NCBI GenBank assembly: GCA_963920575.1
Contig: OY986966.1
Coordinates: 1,322,130-1,386,129, forward strand
Direction: 5' to 3'
Source: Narthecium ossifragum
Lineage: Eukaryota > Streptophyta > Magnoliopsida > Dioscoreales > Nartheciaceae
DNA length: 64,000 nt
Below, piece by piece: positions 58,029 to 64,000 of the stretch (position 1 is its first letter; each line of letters opens with the position of its first letter). The position numbers were made by a program, and so were the translations under genes. The notes under the pieces were generated by a model. That model had not been told where the DNA came from and ran no database searches. It saw only the letters and a program-made list of their open reading frames with translations.

Positions 58029-60403
58029 GATTTTAAGGTTTAGATGCTCCGAGTATGGCTCGACTAATCAGACGGCAAGTCAGGAAATTCAGCTCGCTGA
58101 ATAAGGCTCAATCTGTGGTGGAGAGTAGAATAGTAAAGGATTTCGTGGGTGACTCCACGGAGCTTTCAGAAGTCTCATGGGGTCCGGCACTTCCTCCTCC
58201 TACCTTAACGCCGATCAACCCTTGGAACGTCAGATCCCAACTCCGGTGACCCTCCACTGCACCGTCCGTCATCACCATCGCCATGCTTGATAAATACAAT
58301 TAGCAATCAATGGCATTTTAATCTTTTTTTTAATACACCAGTCAAATAAACATATCAAATAGAATTATAACCTTAAAAACATATCAAATGAGGTTTTGGG
58401 CAAAAATCTTTTTTAAACTAGGGTTATCACCAATTGTCTATATATTAATTTTGGGGTTTTTAACATATTACCTCTCGAATCTTACTTAATTTACATACAA
58501 GTTCTGCAAAGCTCGACAATACCATATTACCCTCTCAAATCAATTACGATAGTGGAGATTTGGTTAATCCTTATAATCCGAGAATATATAGCGAGCACAG
58601 GGTGGAACATAGCTTTAATGAAAATTCCATAATTAGACTCTGCCTATTGCTTTTCTTCTCAAGAATACAATTTTGTATTCAAGAAATGGATTGCTTGACA
58701 CCGCAGCTCTCCTTTAAAATGGTGTATATTCCATATCACAGGACTAAGAAACGTGAATGTTTGAGCATATCATGCTCCGGTGAAAACAGATTTAACACTT
58801 TTGTGATGTAAGTTATGGTTCCATCTCCCTTAATTTTCACCATCTTGATAGTTTTTGTGGTGATCAAAATGGATCAATTAAGCTCCCATTCTGTAGATCA
58901 TATACTGTGTTTTTTGCTCAATGTCTTTTAGTGTTATAAGCATTTGGTGACTATTTTTACTAGAATTTGGTTCAAAGTTATAGTATGCAATAGTTATTGT
59001 GACAATAAATTTTGTTTGGTTCATTAACATATTGAATGATCTTCACTTTATTTCTCTGTTTTCTTTTGTATAGGGCAGTAAGAGGAATAAGCATCAGTAA
59101 CAGTCAAAGCAGTAGCTCCCATTCTCCCAAACCTAATCAGTACTTGCATCCATATTCTTTAATAGGACATCTCTCTTTCTCTCTCTAAATTTCAATGGGA
59201 TGCAAATTGTGGTGCAAGACAAGCTGAAATTATTAAAGAAGGAGGACTTGATGGTGGACATATTTGGCAACAATTTGAATGGGATGGACTCACTGGCTTC
59301 TTTTTAATTGGTGTTGTTTCAATGCTTTCAAAAACTATTCTTTCTTTCTTTCTTTTAAATATTGTTTGTAACAAACATAACAATTGTCTATTGAGAAAAC
59401 ATCATATGTATCCATGTTTGATTATTTTGAATGGTTATGTAGAATGCTACAAAAGTCATATGTATTCCATAACTGCTTGGCATTTGTGTATAATAAACTT
59501 TATTCTAAGGGCTCCACCAAATTAGCCACTGTTATTTGGTTCTCTCCGTATCTGGTGAAGATGTAGCCTGTATATATCAAGTTGATTTCTCTGCTTTGAA
59601 CAAACAAGTGAAGTTGGCGATTCAAAGGGCTCGCCAATAGTAGATGTCATATGAATAACTAAGTGAGGATTTGAGAAAACTGTGCATGAAGGTAAAAATG
59701 GAGTGCTCATCCTCTTTCTCCTCATCCTCCATTAGATTTATTAGCTATCGAAAGAATTTGAGTGGCATCGGGAAGGAGGTCAAGGTGCTTCTTGACTAAT
59801 CTCCATTGCATGGAACAACCAAAGATTGTCTCCTATTATAATAATGTAAGTTTGATCCTTTCCTATATTAATAGAGATTGTGTGATGTTGGCGTCTATAA
59901 TTTTAAATTTGAAGGGACTATTCTTACCCTTTTGTAAATAATTTGATATTTTTTTCAATTTGTACTTTATGATGTACATATTTTATCGTTTTTTGAAATA
60001 GTGATTCATTTGTAGGAGCTCTAAGTGTTTGAGAAAGAAATATGTAATTTTGGAAATCTCGAACTTGAAATGCATTAATTTTTTTTATAAAAAAAACTGA
60101 TTTCACAGCCACACATAACTAAAATCCATACCAGGGGCACTGGCATCCCACTAGGACATGTTAGGGAAAGAATTCAGAGACGGATCATAAACACGTGTTT
60201 TACTAACCCTAGTTAAATCAACCCCAGTCCTCATTCACAAATCAATATGTTTGATAAATTGTACTAATCCTAGCTATTTTAAGTGATGTAATTGCCATGA
60301 AAAGAAGGATAAAAATAATACAGAAATCTTATCAATCATTCAGATTCAAAACCTGAATCATCCATATATTGAACCTACTCATGTATATTGGTAGTAACCT
60401 AAT
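58029..60403. other. Intergenic DNA without a recognised gene
   Basis: Mostly AT-rich. Around 58060-58290 a moderately GC-rich patch reads on the minus strand as MAMVMTDGAVEGHRSWDLTF, but no family was recognised. An open frame on the plus strand, 59166-59525 (about 120 codons, containing EIIKEGGLDGGHIWQQFEWD), is also unassigned. Neither has convincing gene context. Confidence 0.35.
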
Positions 60404-61990
60404 GGGATTTTTGCATTCCGGTACCATGTATTTTCCCAGAAATGCACTTTGATACCATCAAGTTTGGGATTTGCAATTTGATACCACCAAATTATAAACT
60501 AAGTGAAATTTAATGCTGACATCCAACTCAGTTAGTATAAATTGATGGGAAACTGCTCACGTGCGCGCACGTGAGCGGTTTTGCACCCGTTTCCCATCAC
60601 TGTTAGGGCGCAGAGATCGTGGGCATCATCCACAGCCTCCTCTGTCTTCCTCAGAGCTTGGAACAGAGCTTTGAGCACCGCCTGATAGCTCACCCTCAGA
60701 GGAGAGAGGAGGAGGAGGAGGAGGAGAAGAAGTGAGTGCCTGATAGCTCACCGCCTGATAGCTCACCCTCAGATCGTGGGCATCATCAACAGGATGCTTG
60801 TCGCCGAGGTGGTTCTCATTGACACGCAGGCTGGCGAGATCGGGACTGGTGCAACCGCGCAAGTGAGCGCCGGCGGTGGCAGCGCTTGGCTCGTAGCGAC
60901 AGCGGCCACACGCCTAGGACTGCAACGCGACAATGGCGCGTTGGATCGCGACTGTTGCACGCCGATGACCGTAGATCAGCGCCGACGGTAAGATCTCTAA
61001 TCTCGTGCAGTGGCAACGGTGGAGACTCCACGCCAGTGGCCGCGTATAGATCGTCCTCCTCCTCCTCTCTACTGCTCCTCCTCCTCTGCTCCGGGTCCTG
61101 CTCCTCCTCCACCACCATCAGGTAGACCCCCGGGTGCTGCGAGATCATGCCGACCAGTGGAGGCGACGGCGCCTAGGGAGGTGGCTGCGGTAGTGGTAGT
61201 GATGATCACTGCCGGAGATGGAGAAGATTGTGGAAAAGGAAACAAAAAAAAAACAGAGCAAAAAAGGATTGGAACATAGGAACGAGGGAAAGGAGAAACA
61301 AGGGAAAAAGAAAGAGAAAAGGGAAGGAGAAGAAGGCCCGGAGATGGCAAGGAGGCGGCGGATGGCGAGCCCCTGTCCGCTCTCCGCTCTCCTGCAGGTA
61401 CCTATCGAGCCCTACGACGATGTGCCCTCACATCTCGACGATCGAGTTCTCGGTGACGGTGACCTCGTCAAGCTTCTCCCCATGAGCAAGCGTGCCCGCG
61501 GCTCAGTCCGTCAGCTCGATCATGTTCATGGCATAGACGGCCACCGACGCCAACCCCATCCGCACTGCCTCAATGATGTTGACGGCCGCCGGAACGCTCT
61601 GAGGACTGCAAGGAGGTGGGGCGTGGTGGCGGCGCTAGCCGGACGGCAGTGAGGCTGCACGGTAGGGAGGGCCGCGGGCGGCGGCTTGGAGGACGGCACT
61701 GATGGCGAGCTCCGGTGAGTCGGTGACGAGCAGGGACGAGTGTGGATTTTATTTTCACTATTGAAAGACACGTGTAATAGAAGATGCCACGACACGTGGC
61801 TATGTGGGCTGATGGTAGTCACGTGCGTATCACGTGACCAGTTTACCGTCAGTCCACATAACGCCGTTGAGGAGTTTGGATCACCTTGCTCTGGTATTAT
61901 AACCTGGTGGCATCAAATTGCAAATCCCAAACTTGGTGGTACCAAAGTGCATTTCTGAGAAAATGCATGGTACCGGAATGCAAAAATCCC
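60404..61990. mobile_element. Mutator-like element with long TIRs and 9-bp target duplication
   Basis: The first ~87 bp (60404-60490, starting GGGATTTTTGCATTCCGGTA) and the last ~87 bp (61904-61990) are inverted repeats with only a handful of differences. Both sides are flanked by TAACCTAAT (60395-60403 and 61991-61999), a perfect 9-bp target duplication. Long TIRs and a 9-bp duplication are diagnostic of MULEs. The 1.4-kb interior is GC-rich, has no transposase, and contains duplicated segments (GCCTGATAGCTCACC three times; GATCGTGGGCATCATC twice) and (GGA)n runs. This composition suggests captured host gene pieces, none of which I can name. Confidence 0.9.
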
Positions 61991-62377
61991 TAACCTAATA
62001 ATAGCAGTGTCCAAAAAGTTCAAATAACCCGACCCAATACGGGTCCGACCCGGGGCCTTAGTCCAGTCCGACCCGGGTGTTGGTCTGAAAAACCCGAAAG
62101 GGTTTTAAAGAAGCCTAAAGAAACCTAAAAAGGCCTGTTTCCAACGCCAAAATTCTTCTTCGCGACACTCCTCCGGTGAAATAAATCTTCTAGATAAGCA
62201 CGTAACTAGGGTTTCCGGCAGTGATCCCCCGGGAGCATTCCTCAGCAGCATCCAGCTACACTCGATCTCCGGCAGAGGCGCTGTGATCCATTCCCTCGTC
62301 GCGATTATGGAACCGTGCTCCGCGCGGTGATGTCGCTTCTCTGGATCGTTCTTGGCCAGTTCGATTCCGTCGAACCC

Positions 62378-62862
62378 ATGGTAATATCGTCTCATCCACC
62401 AGCTAATCTAGTGTTTTCTTGGATTGGTATGAAGTGGGATTAGGAATGTTTTCTTCTGATCTGTTTGGTTGGATTGAATTGTTTATTGACGCTTGATGCA
62501 GGCGACGTCCAAGAAAGTGATCACGAGGGAGGAGTGGGAGCGGAAGCTCAAGGACGTGAAGATTAGTAAGGAGGACATGAACAAGATGGTGACGAACTTC
62601 CTCGTGACGGAGGGATACGTCGAGGCTGCTGAGAAGTTTGAGATGGAATCTGGCACCGAACGTATGCTTTGAGATCTCTGATTGGTTCTTGTTTGAATTT
62701 TAATGTGAAATTTGGGTGGAATGTGATGATTGTTGCATTTCTTGATGATGGATAGCTGATATCGGTTTGGGCATGATTACTGATCGAATGGCCGTGAAGA
62801 AGGCGGTGCAGTCTGGGAATGTTGAGGATGCGATTGAGAAAGTTAATGATTTAAATCCCGAG
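62378..62862 (+). pseudogene. GID8: GID8-like gene fragment, exons 1-3
   Basis: Exons ending at 62380 (ATG only, leader upstream from about 62130), 62502-62661 and 62756-62862 join in frame: MATSKKVITREEWERKLKDV, the LisH segment MNKMVTNFLVTEGYVEAAEK, then PDIGLGMITDRMAVKKAVQS and GNVEDAIEKVNDLNPE. This is the N-terminus (LisH and start of CTLH) of GID8, a core subunit of the GID/CTLH E3 ligase complex. The introns are retained with GT-AG ends, so the copy is DNA-derived, not retroposed. The rest of the protein (the remaining CTLH and CRA parts) does not follow within the window. Instead an armadillo-gene piece and a transposon end appear. It is most likely a captured fragment; a true gene with a very long third intron is not excluded. 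Confidence 0.75.
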
Positions 62863-62899
62863 GTATGCTTCATCCATTGCTGAGGTTAAGCTTGGTAAT

Positions 62900-63183
62900 T
62901 CCTATTGTTCCCTGAAGGATGGGATTGTGATATGAATGCCATTTGCAAGTCAGAGTCTGGATCCACTGCCACCAAGGAGCGCGCCGCTGCAGCCATCCAG
63001 GCCAATGCTGCTGACACTGCCATGGTCTGGGCCATATCTGCTTACGGCAGCATCTCCGTCTTGATCAGCGCTTGCCGGCCAGGATCTTGTGGATCGCTTT
63101 CAGTACAGGCCCTCGCCGCCGGCTGCCTCATGAACATCGCGCGGTCATGGCTGAGGAGGGCGCCGTGCCACACCCCTCGTTGA
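62900..63183 (+). pseudogene. Armadillo-repeat gene fragment
   Basis: The frame reads SESGSTATKERAAAAIQANA, AMVWAISAYGSISVLISACR and QALAAGCLMNIA, then loses the frame while the DNA continues to encode the expected MAEEGAVP-like end in another frame. This pattern (KE..AAAI, VWAISAYG.ISVLI.A, VQALAAG...N) is that of plant armadillo-repeat proteins. It directly follows GID8 exon 3, with no known partner gene, so it appears as a transplanted piece. Confidence 0.6.
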
Positions 63184-63479
63184 TCTCCTTACGCTTGGAA
63201 TTTTTTTTATTTAAAAGAATCGGACCGGGTTTGGCTCGGCCCGGTCCGGTCCAGCCCGGTCTTCAAGCCGGACTTGGTCATATATGGGTCGGACCGGGTA
63301 GAAGGCCTATTGGGCCCGGCACTGGCCCGACCTGGTCCGGAGGATCATAAGGGCTGGACCGGGTATTGCCTCCAACCCGGGTCGGCCCGGTTGGACACCC
63401 CTAGTTAATAACCAAAACACATTAGAACCTATGGCTAGTGGCACTTCAAATATATAAGAATGGGTTAGAGAAAAGATCA

Positions 63480-64000
63480 CCTACCTCCGGGATATGGACT
63501 GCTGATGCCGGCTGGTTGAGAAAGGAGGTAGTAGGGGAGAGGGAGGGAGGAAGGAGGAAGAAAGGACCTGAAAGAAAGGAGGTGGAGGAAGAGGAGGGAG
63601 AAGAAGGAGGCAGGAACTAGGAACCAGGAGAGAGAGAGATTTAGAGGATAACAAATATTTTCATTCATCAATAATCTCATACAAGACCTAAGGCTCTCTT
63701 ATATAGGAGAGATCACATGACTTGACCAAAAGTGGCTCAAGTCCAAACACAACATGACTTGACCCAGACTAAGGGCTCAAGTCCAAAAAAAGTTCTTCCC
63801 CCCAGGAGAGTTGGTGGGGACACCAGATGTGCGCCGCCCATTACCCGTGTCTACAGGCGGCGCCAGGAACTCATCCAACCACCCTCACTATGGTTGGATG
63901 ATTACCTGTGATCTGCGGATTCGGTTTTTCACCTGTTGACTTGGCTCTTTTGACGCAGTATCAGGACTGTACTCTCTATACTCGACAAGGTTGAGTTCTT
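63480..64000 (-). mobile_element. Probable LTR fragment running off the window
   Basis: On the minus strand, CTCCTATATAAGAGAGCC (near 63697-63714) is a TATA-containing core typical of LTR promoters. It is followed about 45 bp downstream by TGAATGAAAATATTTGTTATC and a pyrimidine-rich run. No complete LTR ends or internal domains are visible, so the assignment is tentative. Confidence 0.35.

Larger units (their letters stand above)
62002..63403. mobile_element. hAT-like non-autonomous element carrying gene fragments
   Basis: The left end TAGCAGTGTCCAA (62002-62014) and right end TTGGACACCCCTA (63391-63403) are inverted repeats matching at 11 of 13 positions. The flanks CCTAATAA (61994-62001) and GTTAATAA (63404-63411) agree at 6 of 8 positions, compatible with an old hAT target duplication. 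Both subterminal zones are rich in GACCCGGG/CCCGGTCCGG words, like those of other plant hAT derivatives. Enclosed are GID8 exons 1-3 and an armadillo-gene fragment. Alternatively, two unrelated elements flank a displaced GID8 gene start. Confidence 0.6.

Noticed and set aside
61010..61652. Open frames inside the Mutator-like element
   Set aside because: The translations are Pro/Ser/Arg-rich and overlap in several frames. No domain was seen, so they are treated as cargo or shadow frames.
1..64000. CRISPR arrays, bacterial operons, tRNA or rRNA genes
   Set aside because: The tandem repeats seen are minisatellites or transposon parts without spacers. No cloverleaf or rRNA sequence was recognised, and the gene structure is plant nuclear.

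Overview
The window is nuclear DNA of a flowering plant. Genes are interrupted by GT-AG introns, intergenic DNA is AT-rich and full of plant transposon types, there is a plastid ndhB insert, and the proteins belong to plant-specific families (POL/PLL-type PP2C, U-box receptor-like cytoplasmic kinase, SIAMESE-related CDK inhibitor, XB3-type ankyrin-RING ligase, F-box/DUF295). Several genes have a GC-rich first exon and AT-richer later exons (PP2C, PAE1), and the ankyrin-RING protein starts MGHG as in rice XB3. This leans towards a monocot, but I cannot name a genus. One run of 200 Ns (17144-17343) is an assembly gap.

Layout: (1) 1-1218 LINE 3' end with two in-frame stops. (2) 1219-3949 repeats, including a probable Helitron 3' end. 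(3) 3950-7052 PP2C (+). (4) 8522-9071 non-autonomous hAT element with target-site duplication. (5) 10319-16156 U-box kinase (+) with an in-frame TAG. (6) 17407-21403 ALG10 (+). (7) 22205-30910 a truncated 5' copy plus two tandem pectin acetylesterase genes (+). (8) 33571-33963 SIAMESE-related (SMR) gene (+). (9) 35600-38650 very-long-chain enoyl-CoA reductase (-). (10) 39956-43195 uncharacterised plant protein (+) with a plastid ndhB fragment in its first intron. (11) 44121-45330 At3g17950-like gene (+). (12) 47109-49518 XB3-like ankyrin-RING E3 (-). (13) 49801-54700 transposon-rich stretch: second Helitron end, two LINE fragments (-), a 422-bp tandem duplication carrying a tRNA-Met-type primer-binding site, and a hAT transposase relic. 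(14) 55953-57050 F-box/DUF295 gene (+). (15) 60404-61990 Mutator-like element with about 87-bp terminal inverted repeats and a perfect 9-bp target duplication. (16) 62002-63403 a hAT-like element that appears to have captured the first exons of GID8 and a piece of an armadillo-repeat gene. (17) 63480-64000 a probable LTR fragment running off the end.

Exon models were assembled by hand from splice signals and reading phase, and each complete gene closes in frame. The genes are ordinary, mostly single-copy housekeeping or signalling genes (lipid elongation, N-glycan precursor assembly, cell-wall acetyl ester removal, protein turnover and phosphatase signalling); no metabolic cluster is apparent. 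The unusual content is in splice-site evolution (GC-AG introns, a stop codon that doubles as a splice acceptor), a kinase with an altered ATP-lysine position, and transposon capture and insertion structures with intact junctions.
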